Origin: Sphingobacterium oryzagri
GTDB taxonomy: Bacteria; Bacteroidota; Bacteroidia; Sphingobacteriales; Sphingobacteriaceae
DNA length: 64,000 nucleotides
Reading direction: 5' to 3'
Assembly: GCF_028736175.1 (NCBI RefSeq)
Contig: NZ_CP117880.1
Span: 2,666,001-2,730,000 of the forward strand
Both the position numbers and the translations under genes were made by a program. The notes beneath the pieces were generated by a model. It was not told the origin of the DNA, did not search any database, and saw nothing but the letters and a program-made list of their open reading frames with translations. Below are positions 45,489-54,761 of this stretch, one piece after another (position 1 is the stretch's first letter; every line of letters begins with the position of its first letter).

Positions 45489-47000
45489 TTAAAACTCACC
45501 TTCCAGCTTTTGGTAGAGGCGCTCAAACTGTCGAAAATTTTTGCTATACACGGTGTGGTTTTCTTCACTGGGTTTGTAATACTGGTCGATATCGTCTTCA
45601 GCATCCGTCGATGCATTCTCGCCTGCACGTTGTACCGCGCTAAGCGCTAATGCTTCTATACCGATCAATGCAGCTCCCCATGCAGAGCTTTCCACGGTGT
45701 TTTTAATAAATACGGGTTTGTTAAAAATATCGGCTAACATTTGCACCCATATGGGCGAGCGCGCCAAACCGCCGCTGGCGTAGATCGTATCAATTGGGCC
45801 GGTAGTTTCCTCCAAGGCAACCCCCACGCTGTAAATGGCGAATAACATGCCTTCCATCATAGCGCGAGCAAAATGAGCTCTGGTGTGTTGCAGTTGTATT
45901 CCAAAATAAACACCTTTCGCATTGGAATTCCAGTGGGGCGCTCGTTCGCCGGTGAGGTAAGGTAAAAAAATCAAGCCGTCTGATCCGGGAACAATGGAAT
46001 CCACCAGTTCATTTAACAGCTCGGTCGCATCTTTTTCGTCTATGGTTTGCGTCGACTCCATTAAAAACGTATCGCGAAACCAATTGCGTAGAACACCGCC
46101 ATTATTCACGGCCCCGCCAATAACATACTCCTTTGGTCTGAGGAGATAAGAGAATAGCCGTTGCTTTTGCTCGCTGTTTGCGTGCGGACTAACTACACGG
46201 ATAGCGCCACTGGTGCCGACGGTGACAGACGCTACGCCAGGTTTTATAGCGCCCACGCCAAGATTAGCCAAACAGCCATCACTTCCACCAATGACAAAGG
46301 GCGTCTCCTTTGGAATATGCATTAAGGAGGCCAGATCTGGATTTAGCGTATCGAAAACACGATCAACCGGAACTGGTGTGGATAGCTGTTCGGCCGAGAT
46401 GCCAGCCGAGCTTAACGCCAAGTCAGACCACGCTAACTGATGTATATCAAAGAGTCCGGTAGCCGAGGCAATGGAATGATCAATGACATAGGTATCGAAA
46501 AGTCGATAAAAAAGAAATTCTTTGATACCGATAAATTTATGAGATTGCTTAACTGTTTTTTGATCGTTGGCCTGCATCCACATCAATTTGCAAAGCAACG
46601 ACATGGCGTGAATAGGGGTTCCTGTTTGCTGGTAAAGCTGTTTACCCAAGTCACTTGCCTGCAGATTAACCGCAATATCTTCGCTTCGGCGATCTGCCCA
46701 AATGATGCAATGTGTAAGCGGCTTGCCTAGCTTATCGACGGCTATTAATCCGTGCATGGCACTGCTGACCGATATACATTGCAGCTTCGGCGTATCGCTT
46801 CCCTCCTTTTGTAGTTTGGTCATCACTTGCGCGACAGACTCAATACATGCGTAATAAATAACTTCTGCGTCTTGTTCGTAATAGCCTTCCGACGGGTTTA
46901 GTAGCGGGTAAGGTATGCTGTGTTGCGCCAAAACATTGCCTGTAAGGTCAAATGCAACAGCTTTTGTAGATGATGTGCCAATGTCTAATCCAATAACCAT
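45489..47000 (-). CDS. gntK: Gluconokinase, FGGY carbohydrate kinase family
   Basis: This 503-residue kinase starts with the FGGY ATP-site motif (VIGLDIGTSSTKAVAFDLTG). The sugar-contact region CISVSSAMHGLIAVD and IIWADRRSEDIA, the TVGTSGAIRVVS strand, and the C-terminal IYASGGLARSPIWVQMLADI motif are typical of GntK/XylB-type FGGY kinases. The adjacent GntP permease makes gluconate the most likely substrate, giving 6-phosphogluconate. It is cytoplasmic and the first gene of the two-gene operon. Confidence 0.9.
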   Translation of the reverse strand: MVIGLDIGTSSTKAVAFDLTGNVLAQHSIPYPLLNPSEGYYEQDAEVIYYACIESVAQVMTKLQKEGSDTPKLQCISVSSAMHGLIAVDKLGKPLTHCIIWADRRSEDIAVNLQASDLGKQLYQQTGTPIHAMSLLCKLMWMQANDQKTVKQSHKFIGIKEFLFYRLFDTYVIDHSIASATGLFDIHQLAWSDLALSSAGISAEQLSTPVPVDRVFDTLNPDLASLMHIPKETPFVIGGSDGCLANLGVGAIKPGVASVTVGTSGAIRVVSPHANSEQKQRLFSYLLRPKEYVIGGAVNNGGVLRNWFRDTFLMESTQTIDEKDATELLNELVDSIVPGSDGLIFLPYLTGERAPHWNSNAKGVYFGIQLQHTRAHFARAMMEGMLFAIYSVGVALEETTGPIDTIYASGGLARSPIWVQMLADIFNKPVFIKNTVESSAWGAALIGIEALALSAVQRAGENASTDAEDDIDQYYKPSEENHTVYSKNFRQFERLYQKLEGEF

Positions 47001-47366
47001 AGTTTTAATGAGTAGCTGAGGAATATGTACTTACGAAATGTAACCACCACGCCTCTTAGATGACCAATATAGCACTTTTTCTAAATTCTAAGGTCGGATT
47101 ATTTAAAATCAATTTTCTTACACGCATTCAATTTTGCCAAAAAACACAGATTCGCGTGCAAAAAATCGCGGATTTTACGCAATACGCAACGATTAGGCGG
47201 TTGTTAGACAAAAAAATAACCCATAAAAAAAGTTAATACGCTGATCGTAAAAATAACTCAGCTCAGACTAAAACAGCAGCCACGCCGTGAACAATCGCTT
47301 AGTGGCACTTACGCCGCCTAAACAGATCTTTATGTTATACCGTACCGCTATTACATCAAAGTTTAG
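47001..47366. other. Intergenic region between the gluconate and encapsulin operons
   Basis: These 366 bp are AT-rich. They should hold the promoter of the gluconate operon and the end of the encapsulin operon, both on the minus strand. I found no convincing TTTG/TAnnTTTG pair, hairpin or open frame. Confidence 0.45.
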
Positions 47367-48176
47367 CTATTGTATGGACTTACCATGTACAAATTCCGTA
47401 TTTGGTTTGTGATAAACCGTGGTGTAAGGCGCGACACTACTGGTAAGCCATACGTTACCGCCAATTACGGAATGATGCCCGATAACCGTTTCACCACCGA
47501 GTATAGTCGCGCCGGCATAGATGATAACATGATCTTCGATAACCGGATGCCTGCGCTGACCTGCGAATAGCTTATCGACACTGAGCGCACCTAATGTTAC
47601 GCCTTGATAAAGCTTCACATAATCACCAATAATGGCTGTCTCGCCGATCACCAGCCCGGTGCCATGATCGATGTGCAGGTGCCTGCCGATGGACGCGCCT
47701 GGATGAATGTCGATACCTGTCCGCTCATGAGCGTATTCTGTTAGTATCCGCGGAATCAAGGGCACCTGATCGAGCCACAGTTGGTTTGCCATACGATACA
47801 TACAACTTGCTAAAAAACCGGGATAAGTCCGGATCACCTCACTTAGGTTACGAGCTGCGGGATCGCCCTTCAGGATTGCGGTAGCATCTTCCATCATCAG
47901 ATCATAAAGCTCCGGAAGCCTGGCAAAAAAGTGCTCCACAATCAGCGCGTGATCACAATCTGCACAATCGCGACTGCTCAATAGCAAATCAAAAAGTTCA
48001 TTTTGCAACAAACCGAAACTTGCTTTCAATGCATCGAGTGTCAGCAGTTTTTTTGCGTTGCGCTCGGGGAACAACAGACGAAAAACATCTCTCGCCCATT
48101 CCCATATGCGTACATTACTTGGCATGTCGTGTGCCTGCTGCTGCCTTTCGAATAGCTGCCGATAAAACTCTTCCAT
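47367..48176 (-). CDS. Serine O-acetyltransferase of the encapsulin operon
   Basis: This 269-residue enzyme has an N-terminal helical domain (about 1-150) and a left-handed beta-helix of hexapeptide repeats: GIDIHPGASIGRHLHIDHGT, GLVIGETAIIGDYVKLYQGV, then a closing GGNVWLTSSVAPYTTVYHKP. The catalytic His is in HIDHGTG. It acetylates serine to O-acetylserine, the cysteine precursor. The length and domain pattern fit the EpsC-type branch often encoded beside Family 2A encapsulins. It follows the cysteine desulfurase by 110 bp on the same strand, so it probably supplies cysteine for that enzyme. No O-acetylserine sulfhydrylase gene is in the window. Confidence 0.92.
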   Translation of the reverse strand: MEEFYRQLFERQQQAHDMPSNVRIWEWARDVFRLLFPERNAKKLLTLDALKASFGLLQNELFDLLLSSRDCADCDHALIVEHFFARLPELYDLMMEDATAILKGDPAARNLSEVIRTYPGFLASCMYRMANQLWLDQVPLIPRILTEYAHERTGIDIHPGASIGRHLHIDHGTGLVIGETAIIGDYVKLYQGVTLGALSVDKLFAGQRRHPVIEDHVIIYAGATILGGETVIGHHSVIGGNVWLTSSVAPYTTVYHKPNTEFVHGKSIQ

Positions 48177-48286
48177 AATTGTATTGCGCTATGCACAACC
48201 TTACGGCTGTGCGAATATCCATTATACTTTCGTGCAAACCAGCTGTTGTACCAACCTCAAAACGTGCCAAAAACACCACGGTAAAA

Positions 48287-50083
48287 TCAATACCGCCTGG
48301 TACGCCAAGCCAAACGCTGTACCGTTTCAATAAACCGATCTATCTCTTCTCTTGTATTATAAAATGCGATAGAAGGTCGTACAGAAGACTCGTAGCCCAA
48401 GCGCCGGAGAATGGGCTGTGCACAATGATGCCCGGTGCGAACGGCAATGCCAACCTTGTTAAGCTCGTCTCCGACCTCGCTGTTTTGTACACCAGCGAGT
48501 GTGAAGGAAAGTACGCTCGTTTTTTCACGCGCGGTACCAATCAGTTTTACACCAGGCACCTCACGTAGTAAAGTGCTGGCGTAGACCAACAATTCATGTT
48601 CGTAGTCGTAAATATTTTGTAGGCCGATAGCTTGAACGTACTCCAGTGCTGCACCGAGGCCAACGGCGTCGGCAATGTTGCCGGTACCGGCCTCAAACTT
48701 GTTTGGCGCTTCATGAAAAGTCGTATGTTCAAATGTTACGTCTTTAATCATGTTGCCGCCTGCCTGATAAGGCGGCAAGCTGTTGAGCAGCGCTTCCTTT
48801 CCATATAATACACCGATTCCGGTCGGCCCAAATATCTTATGGCCCGAAAATACAAAGAAATCAGGATTGAGCTTTTGAACGTCTACGGCAATGTGCGAAA
48901 CCGACTGTGCGCCATCCAGCAAAACCTTTGCGCCTGCCTGATGCGCCAAATCGATAATCTGCTTGGCGGGCGTCACCGTGCCCAGGGCATTGCTGACATG
49001 CGTGAACGAAACGAGTTTCGTTCTCGGGCCGAGCAATTTGGCATATTCATCGAGCAGCAGATTCCCCTCGTCATCCACCGGGATGATGCGAATCTTAACC
49101 CCTTTTCGTTTGCTCAACAATTGCCAGGGCACAATATTCGCGTGATGCTCCAGGTGGCTGAGGATAATCTCATCACCAGCGCCAAGATGCTGCTCGCCCC
49201 AGGTATTAGCCACCAGATTTATTGACTCGGTAGTTCCTCGGGTAAACACAATCTCGTTGACCGAAGAAGCATGTATAAAGCGTTGTACGATAGTTCTCGC
49301 TCCTTCATAGGCATCTGTTGCTCTCGCCGCAAGCTCGTGGGCGGCCCGATGAATATTGGAATTTTCGTGTTGGTAAAAATGAGCAATTCGATCGATGACC
49401 TGTTGTGGCTTCTGGGTAGTCGCCGCGTTATCCAGCCAAACAAGTTGATGACCGTTCACCCGTTCACTCAAGATAGGAAAGTCATTTCTAATCAAACCGA
49501 TATCTAATACGGAACCGCGCGTTGCAAGCACATTTTCTTGTGCAAAACCAGGCTTGCCTTCGGTAGAAAAACCACCTTCGTCTATGAAATAGTAGGCAGG
49601 ATGCGTTGCCACACCCGATAATGGCGTGCTGTGTATAAATGAATTTGCAGTTTTTAACAGCGTGGCAAGTTCGGGAACGGGATCGCTATGCGGATCTTGA
49701 AATGGAAACAGTTCCTGAGCTACTCGGGCATTCTCTTTTGCCACAGGCTGACCGAATAGTCCACGATCTGCCGAGGGTAACAATGCTCCGGTTGACCCTT
49801 CCGTGCCGCCAAAGCTGGTGGGCGGATTATTAATATCAAAATGGAAAGGAATACGCTCCGGATAAGCCACCGAGGTTTCGGTAGGCAGTTTTTCATTAGC
49901 AGCTTGTGGGCTATTACCAACCTGCGTAGCTGTCGTTGTGACCCTTAAATCATTCGGATGATGCGACTGTTCTGCTAAGGCCTGTCGTTCTGCATCTGGC
50001 GTACTTCCGTTTGGCAGTGTCTTAAAATGTCGATTAGCTTCCTGGCTAAGAAAATTTTCAAAATCTATATCGTAACTTGACAT
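48287..50083 (-). CDS. SufS-type cysteine desulfurase with N-terminal encapsulin-cargo extension
   Basis: This 598-residue PLP enzyme removes sulfur from cysteine to give alanine and an enzyme persulfide. The desulfurase domain begins near residue 194 (DIGLIRNDFPILSERVNGHQ); the PLP lysine is Lys416 in SGHKIFGPTG and the catalytic cysteine is Cys554 in TGHHCAQPILRR. The first 190 residues are proline-, serine- and asparagine-rich with low complexity, which ordinary SufS (about 410 residues) lacks. Family 2A encapsulin cargo desulfurases carry such an extension for packaging. I chose ATG 50083; a TTG at 50104 would add seven residues. It starts 29 bp after the shell-protein gene. Confidence 0.95.
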   Translation of the reverse strand: MSSYDIDFENFLSQEANRHFKTLPNGSTPDAERQALAEQSHHPNDLRVTTTATQVGNSPQAANEKLPTETSVAYPERIPFHFDINNPPTSFGGTEGSTGALLPSADRGLFGQPVAKENARVAQELFPFQDPHSDPVPELATLLKTANSFIHSTPLSGVATHPAYYFIDEGGFSTEGKPGFAQENVLATRGSVLDIGLIRNDFPILSERVNGHQLVWLDNAATTQKPQQVIDRIAHFYQHENSNIHRAAHELAARATDAYEGARTIVQRFIHASSVNEIVFTRGTTESINLVANTWGEQHLGAGDEIILSHLEHHANIVPWQLLSKRKGVKIRIIPVDDEGNLLLDEYAKLLGPRTKLVSFTHVSNALGTVTPAKQIIDLAHQAGAKVLLDGAQSVSHIAVDVQKLNPDFFVFSGHKIFGPTGIGVLYGKEALLNSLPPYQAGGNMIKDVTFEHTTFHEAPNKFEAGTGNIADAVGLGAALEYVQAIGLQNIYDYEHELLVYASTLLREVPGVKLIGTAREKTSVLSFTLAGVQNSEVGDELNKVGIAVRTGHHCAQPILRRLGYESSVRPSIAFYNTREEIDRFIETVQRLAWRTRRY

Positions 50084-50112
50084 ATCGCGATCACTATTTA
50101 GCAATTTAAAAT

Positions 50113-51039
50113 TTATTGATAGTTATATTCGTGGTACTTCGTCACATCCACGTCTTCCAGAACGGCCACCGCATCATCCACCAAAATAACGAGTGAGCAG
50201 TATAAGGAAATAAGATACGATGCGATCGCCTTGTCATTGATGCCCGTAAATTTAATGGACAGGCCAGGCGTCTGTTCACCAGGCAAATTGGGCTGGTAAA
50301 GTCCCACAACCCCTTGGCGGGATTCTCCGGTGCGTATCAGCAATATCTTGGTTTTTCCTTTTACGACAGGCACTTTATCGCTAGGAATCAATGGAATACC
50401 ACGCCAGGTCAAAAATTGCGATCCAAATAATGAAACGGTCGGCGGTGGTACGCCTCGGCGTGTACATTCTCTTCCAAAAGCGGCAATAGTGAGCGGGTGC
50501 AATAGAAAAAAGCCAGGTTGTTTCCATACTTTAGTAATCAGCTCGTCCAGATCGTCTGGTGTTGGCGCACCCGTGCGCGTTTTGATGATCTGTTTAGCTG
50601 CCACATTGCTTAAAATACCGTAGTCTGCATTGTTGATGAGCTCGCTTTCCTGTCTTTCCTTAATCTTTTCGATTGCCAGGCGAAGTTGTTCGCTAATTTG
50701 GTTATAAGGCTTGCTATACAGATCTGACACGCGGGTGTGCACATCAATAAGCGTGTTGACTGCATTTAAGTTATACTCGCGTGGATGCTCGTCGTAATCT
50801 ACATAGGTGTGTGGCAACACGCTTTCGTCGCGCCGTGAACAGTCAACCTGAATACTGTCTTCACCGACGACCTTGTTAAGCCTGAAAACGCCGGATTCGA
50901 CAGGAATCCAGTTTAGCAAATGGACCAGCCATCTTGGTGATATGCTTTCTAATTGAGGCGCTGTTCTCGTCGCAATGGCCAGATGCCTTGCCGCCACATC
51001 GCCCAGAGCGGTCTGCTGTTGTTTTGATTGTTCACTCAT
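50113..51039 (-). CDS. Family 2A encapsulin shell protein (SrpI-like)
   Basis: This 308-residue protein has the HK97-type shell fold pattern of Family 2A encapsulins, related to cyanobacterial SrpI: an N-terminal arm (TALGDVAARHLAIATRTAPQ and PRWLVHLLNWIPVESGVFRL), a helical spine (DVHTRVSDLYSKPYNQISEQ, NADYGILSNVAAKQII), the P-loop-like region GAPTPDDLDELITKVWKQPG and a late GVVGLYQPNLPGEQTPGLSI segment. The length matches the family (about 300). Shell subunits self-assemble into a protein nanocompartment. The cargo desulfurase gene follows at once on the same strand. The family call rests on sequence pattern plus this very specific neighbourhood. Confidence 0.93.
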   Translation of the reverse strand: MSEQSKQQQTALGDVAARHLAIATRTAPQLESISPRWLVHLLNWIPVESGVFRLNKVVGEDSIQVDCSRRDESVLPHTYVDYDEHPREYNLNAVNTLIDVHTRVSDLYSKPYNQISEQLRLAIEKIKERQESELINNADYGILSNVAAKQIIKTRTGAPTPDDLDELITKVWKQPGFFLLHPLTIAAFGRECTRRGVPPPTVSLFGSQFLTWRGIPLIPSDKVPVVKGKTKILLIRTGESRQGVVGLYQPNLPGEQTPGLSIKFTGINDKAIASYLISLYCSLVILVDDAVAVLEDVDVTKYHEYNYQ

Positions 51040-51273
51040 TGTATACTACATTTAAATTTGTGATGATTGATCCGGTTAATTTTAAAAAAAAGGGCTTTAC
51101 AAATTTTATAAAACCCTCTTTCGCACAAAACATAAATAAGAGCTTGATAGCACAAATAAAAAAAATTCTTTTTAAGCAATTATAAAGCTAAATTAAAGAT
51201 AATGTTAACAACATCCTACCCGCCAAATACCAAGATCAGCATGCGGTAATAGCGCTAAACGATTGCTATATAG

Positions 51274-51305
51274 CAAATATAAGATTATTCATGGTAAAAA
51301 ACAAA
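51274..51305 (-). promoter_or_regulatory. Candidate promoter of the encapsulin operon
   Basis: On the minus strand TTTG (51302-51305), a 20-nt spacer and TATATTTG (51274-51281) match the Bacteroidota promoter consensus fully. It would start transcription near 51267, giving a leader of about 230 nt before the shell gene. No known riboswitch was recognised in the leader. Confidence 0.6.
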
Positions 51306-51574
51306 ACAAAAACTACAAAACTTATAGACTTTATTTTTTTAACACTATATTTTACGATTTAACTAATGTGATTTAGCCAAATGCACACTTGCTAAGACAT
51401 ATCGTTTCTCATCTGTTTCCTATCCTACCAACTGCTGCGCCTACCACAATACCATTTTTATCACTGCCCTCATCAAGAAATCATCTTAGATAAATTTGTA
51501 ATATTGCCGCTGTAATTTCTATCTTGCTAAGACAAGATTTTAGGAATCGTATCCAAACCTACGACAACGACATT

Positions 51575-52465
51575 ATGCAGATGTATACTATAAAATCAGA
51601 AATTCCTAGTGTTGCTATGGAACCCGCGGAATCAACGATGGGTGATGCTATTAGCATCGTCAGATTAGCGCAACCATCCTTTCTTCGTAAAGAAATTTTT
51701 CTATCTCCACATCGAAAAAACTATTATTTGTTTGTCTACACCACGGAAGCAAGCGGGCGCCATTGGATAGATATGACACCTTACGATGTCAAAGCAGGTA
51801 CTTTTTATTTTACTCGACCAGATCAGATACATCTAAAGGAAGAAGAGGAAATAACAGGGGTTGCCATTTCGTTTACAGATACATTTTTGGCAGGCGGCTT
51901 AAATCAACATCTCAGCAAGCTGCCAATTATCGAAAATCTCCTGAACGCCCACGAGTTGCTTTTAAATACGACCGATAAAGCCTATATCGAAGATCTTTTG
52001 TCTAAACTCCTTGTTGAATATCAAGGTGAAAATCGACTAAGGACGGAAATGCTATATGCCTATATGAGTACGCTATTAATATTCACCAGTCGCTTATATA
52101 CTGAGCAGTACGTGCACGACGGACAAAGTGTAGAAAAAAAAATACTGAATGTATTTCAGTCACATATCGAAACGATGTACAAATCGACGCATCAAGTTGC
52201 GGAGTATGCAAAAGAAATGAATCTTTCTGTAAACCAACTGCATCATATTGTAAAAACCCAAAGTGGTAAACCGCCGCTGGCGCATATCCATGAAAGGTTG
52301 ATTTTGGAATCGAAGCGCTTACTTTTCCATTCTTCTCATTCTATCAAAGAAATCGCCTTTGAACTTGGTTTTGAAGACGCATCTTATTTTAATCGCTTTT
52401 TTAAACGCTTAACAGCTGTTACTCCCTTGGCCTATCGAAAAATGCGGTTGGAATTTACCGTTTAA
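51575..52465 (+). CDS. AraC-family transcriptional regulator
   Basis: This 296-residue protein has an N-terminal cupin-like domain (SPHRKNYYLFVYTTEASGRH, then GTFYFTRPDQIHLKEEEE) and a C-terminal AraC double helix-turn-helix (about 200-295) with the signature IKEIAFELGFEDASYFNRFF. I chose ATG 51575; a TTG at 51524 and an ATG at 51581 are alternatives. It is followed 98 bp later by an alpha/beta hydrolase and a tannase-family esterase on the same strand, so it probably controls them. It also lies divergent from the encapsulin operon, whose control it could share; that is inference. Confidence 0.9.
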   Translation: MQMYTIKSEIPSVAMEPAESTMGDAISIVRLAQPSFLRKEIFLSPHRKNYYLFVYTTEASGRHWIDMTPYDVKAGTFYFTRPDQIHLKEEEEITGVAISFTDTFLAGGLNQHLSKLPIIENLLNAHELLLNTTDKAYIEDLLSKLLVEYQGENRLRTEMLYAYMSTLLIFTSRLYTEQYVHDGQSVEKKILNVFQSHIETMYKSTHQVAEYAKEMNLSVNQLHHIVKTQSGKPPLAHIHERLILESKRLLFHSSHSIKEIAFELGFEDASYFNRFFKRLTAVTPLAYRKMRLEFTV

Positions 52466-52563
52466 TCTCAGAAATGTCCTATTTTTTAGGTGTACACCTG
52501 CTGTAACTTTGATCGAAGAGAGCTAATCACTTTCATATTTGATAACTATATATTTTTTACAAC

Positions 52564-53265
52564 ATGAGTACAGAAATTTCAAAGAAAAACATTATCCTCG
52601 TACACGGAGCCTTTGCAGATCGTTCCGGATGGAAAGCCGTTTACAAACTATTAAAAGCGCAGGGCTATCCTGTTACCATTGTACAATTGCCGTTAACAGG
52701 CTTGCAAGATGATGTAAAGGCGTTATCGTTAGCGCTTGACCGGTCAGCCGCGTCGTCTGTTTTAGTGGCACACTCCTGGGGAGGTACGGTTATTACAGAG
52801 GCTGGTGTACATCCAAAAGTAGACGCGCTAGTTTATTTAGCCGCATTTCAGCCAGATACCAACGAAAACACGTACCAATGGTTCTCCTCGGTAGAACCCG
52901 CAGCCGAAAACGGTATTCTGCCACCAGATGATAAAGGCTACGTATATTACGATAAAACAAAGTTTCATGCAGGATTTTGTGCGGATCTGGATGTCGAAGA
53001 AGCGGATTTTTTGGCAGATGCTCAACAGCCGCTTGCAGGGGCAGCATTTGAGGCAATTATCACGGAGGCTGCATGGCGCACCAAGCCAGCTTTTGCAGTC
53101 GTAGCAAAAAATGACAACAGTCTTAGTCCAATTATTCAGCGCAAAATGTATGAGCGCTCCAACACATCTTTTGTGGAGGTAGAGTCGAGTCATGCGGTTT
53201 ATATCTCTCATCCAGAAGACGTTGTTAATCGTATTATCACAGCAGCCGAAGGAATAAATAATTAA
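52564..53265 (+). CDS. Small alpha/beta hydrolase (EstC/salicylate-esterase-like)
   Basis: This 233-residue hydrolase has the oxyanion motif ILVHGAFADRSGWKAVYKLL, nucleophile elbow VAHSWGGTVIT with Ser71, and a late VESSHAVYISHPEDVV segment holding the catalytic His. The pattern is close to plant methyl-salicylate-esterase-like and bacterial EstC-type hydrolases. No signal peptide is seen, so it is cytoplasmic. It starts 98 bp after the AraC gene and 26 bp before the tannase-family gene, probably one operon for breakdown of an ester-linked compound. Confidence 0.87.
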   Translation: MSTEISKKNIILVHGAFADRSGWKAVYKLLKAQGYPVTIVQLPLTGLQDDVKALSLALDRSAASSVLVAHSWGGTVITEAGVHPKVDALVYLAAFQPDTNENTYQWFSSVEPAAENGILPPDDKGYVYYDKTKFHAGFCADLDVEEADFLADAQQPLAGAAFEAIITEAAWRTKPAFAVVAKNDNSLSPIIQRKMYERSNTSFVEVESSHAVYISHPEDVVNRIITAAEGINN

Positions 53266-53291
53266 ATTTGCTTTCTATAATCTTATTTTGA

Positions 53292-54761
53292 ATGAACTCT
53301 ATAAAATTGACGCTCATTCTAGTCGCTGCGTTGAGCTTTACTCTCGAGAGTAAGGCTCAATCTGATGATGGGACGATGATGGTTGCACCTGTTTACAAAG
53401 AATCTCACCCAGTTTGCAATTGCAGTGAGCTGGCAGATTTAAAGATGGCGAATGTAGTCATCCAGTCTGCATCTGTAGATAAAAAAAACAATTCGTGTAA
53501 CGTAATTGCGCTGGTTAACCATCCTCCATCGGATGACCAAGTAACCATCTACGTGGGGTTACCATTAAACGGTTGGAACGGTAGATTTATGGGAACTGGC
53601 GGTGGCGGCTATTCCGGCGGAAGCGTGGCTAATTTACAGCGCCCGCTATCGCAGGGCTTTGCCGCCGCCGCCACCGATACGGGACACCCTGGATCGGACG
53701 GGAATTTTGTATATGATGCAAAAAAGGATCGATTGGACTGGCAGCAAGTGAGAAACAATGCTTACCTCGGAATTCACGATATGACCGTAATTGGGAAAAA
53801 ATTGGTGAAAGCATTTTACGGTAAAGAAGCGAAATATGCGTACTTCGTGGGCGGGTCTACAGGAGGCAGACAAGGCCTTAGCGAAGCACAACGTTTTCCG
53901 AAAGATTATAACGGCATTGTTGCGTTTTATCCTGCAATCAACTGGCAACGATTTATAGTAGCCGAGCTATGGCCGCAGGTAGTCATGAATGAAGCCAAAA
54001 ACTACATCTTGCCAGCTAAACTTACGTTCATCACGCAATTAATTGTAGCTAAATATGGGCAGCAGGATGCCGTAATCGCTGATCCGTTAAACATACAATT
54101 TGATTTTGATTTTCTAATCGGCAAAGGAGATGGCGATCTACGCATAACAGCGTTAGATGTGGATGTTGTGAAAGCTATTTATCAAGGTCCGCGCGACCAT
54201 ACTGGAAATTCGTTATGGTTTGGCTTGCAACCCGGCGCAGATCTTACCGCGCTGGCTGGAACAAAAAACACAACACCTTACAACAGGCCTTTTTCAGTGG
54301 CCGATGAATATGTGAAATACTTTTTGTTTCAAGACCCGAATTGGCAGGTTGCCAATTTAGATAGAAAGGCGTTTGAACTTATCTGGAATCAGTCGATTGA
54401 GCAATATGGCGAAGTTTTTGGAACGGATAATCCGGATTTAAGTTCGTTTAAGGATCATGGTGGAAAAATCATCATTGCCCACGGACTCAACGATCAGTTA
54501 ATTTTTCCAGAGGGAACTATTGATTACTATAAACGGGTTATTCGGCAAATGGGCGGGATAAAAAATGTATTGGATTTTTCTAGACTTTATTTACTTCCAG
54601 GATTAGACCATAGTTTTAGTGGTCCGGGCGCAAAACCTGTAGATCAGGTAGCCGTGATTGTTGACTGGGTGGAAAACGGTAAAGCTCCGAAAGAAATCAT
54701 CGTGGTACCCGACGCAAATACCGCGAATATCGGAACCACAAAAATTCAATATTACCAATAG
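53292..54761 (+). CDS. Tannase/feruloyl-esterase family protein
   Basis: This 489-residue secreted esterase (signal peptide KLTLILVAALSFTLESKAQ) belongs to the tannase/feruloyl esterase family (PF07519): LPLNGWNGRFMGTGGGGYSG, ATDTGHPG, the nucleophile region YFVGGSTGGRQGLSEAQRFP with Ser189, and the acid and His in AHGLNDQLI and LPGLDHSFSG. The family's usual CS-D-HC disulfide, which joins cysteines next to the catalytic Ser and His, is absent: the neighbours are Gly and Ser. It probably cleaves aromatic (gallate or ferulate-like) esters in the periplasm, with the cytoplasmic hydrolase acting next. The substrate is not proven. Confidence 0.88.
   Translation: MNSIKLTLILVAALSFTLESKAQSDDGTMMVAPVYKESHPVCNCSELADLKMANVVIQSASVDKKNNSCNVIALVNHPPSDDQVTIYVGLPLNGWNGRFMGTGGGGYSGGSVANLQRPLSQGFAAAATDTGHPGSDGNFVYDAKKDRLDWQQVRNNAYLGIHDMTVIGKKLVKAFYGKEAKYAYFVGGSTGGRQGLSEAQRFPKDYNGIVAFYPAINWQRFIVAELWPQVVMNEAKNYILPAKLTFITQLIVAKYGQQDAVIADPLNIQFDFDFLIGKGDGDLRITALDVDVVKAIYQGPRDHTGNSLWFGLQPGADLTALAGTKNTTPYNRPFSVADEYVKYFLFQDPNWQVANLDRKAFELIWNQSIEQYGEVFGTDNPDLSSFKDHGGKIIIAHGLNDQLIFPEGTIDYYKRVIRQMGGIKNVLDFSRLYLLPGLDHSFSGPGAKPVDQVAVIVDWVENGKAPKEIIVVPDANTANIGTTKIQYYQ

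Noticed and set aside
44148..47000. Gluconate operon as part of the encapsulin system
   Set aside because: A 366-bp gap and a clear separate function; same strand only.
48839..49225. 128-codon plus-strand frame inside the cysteine desulfurase gene
   Set aside because: Antisense shadow of a clearly coding, conserved region.
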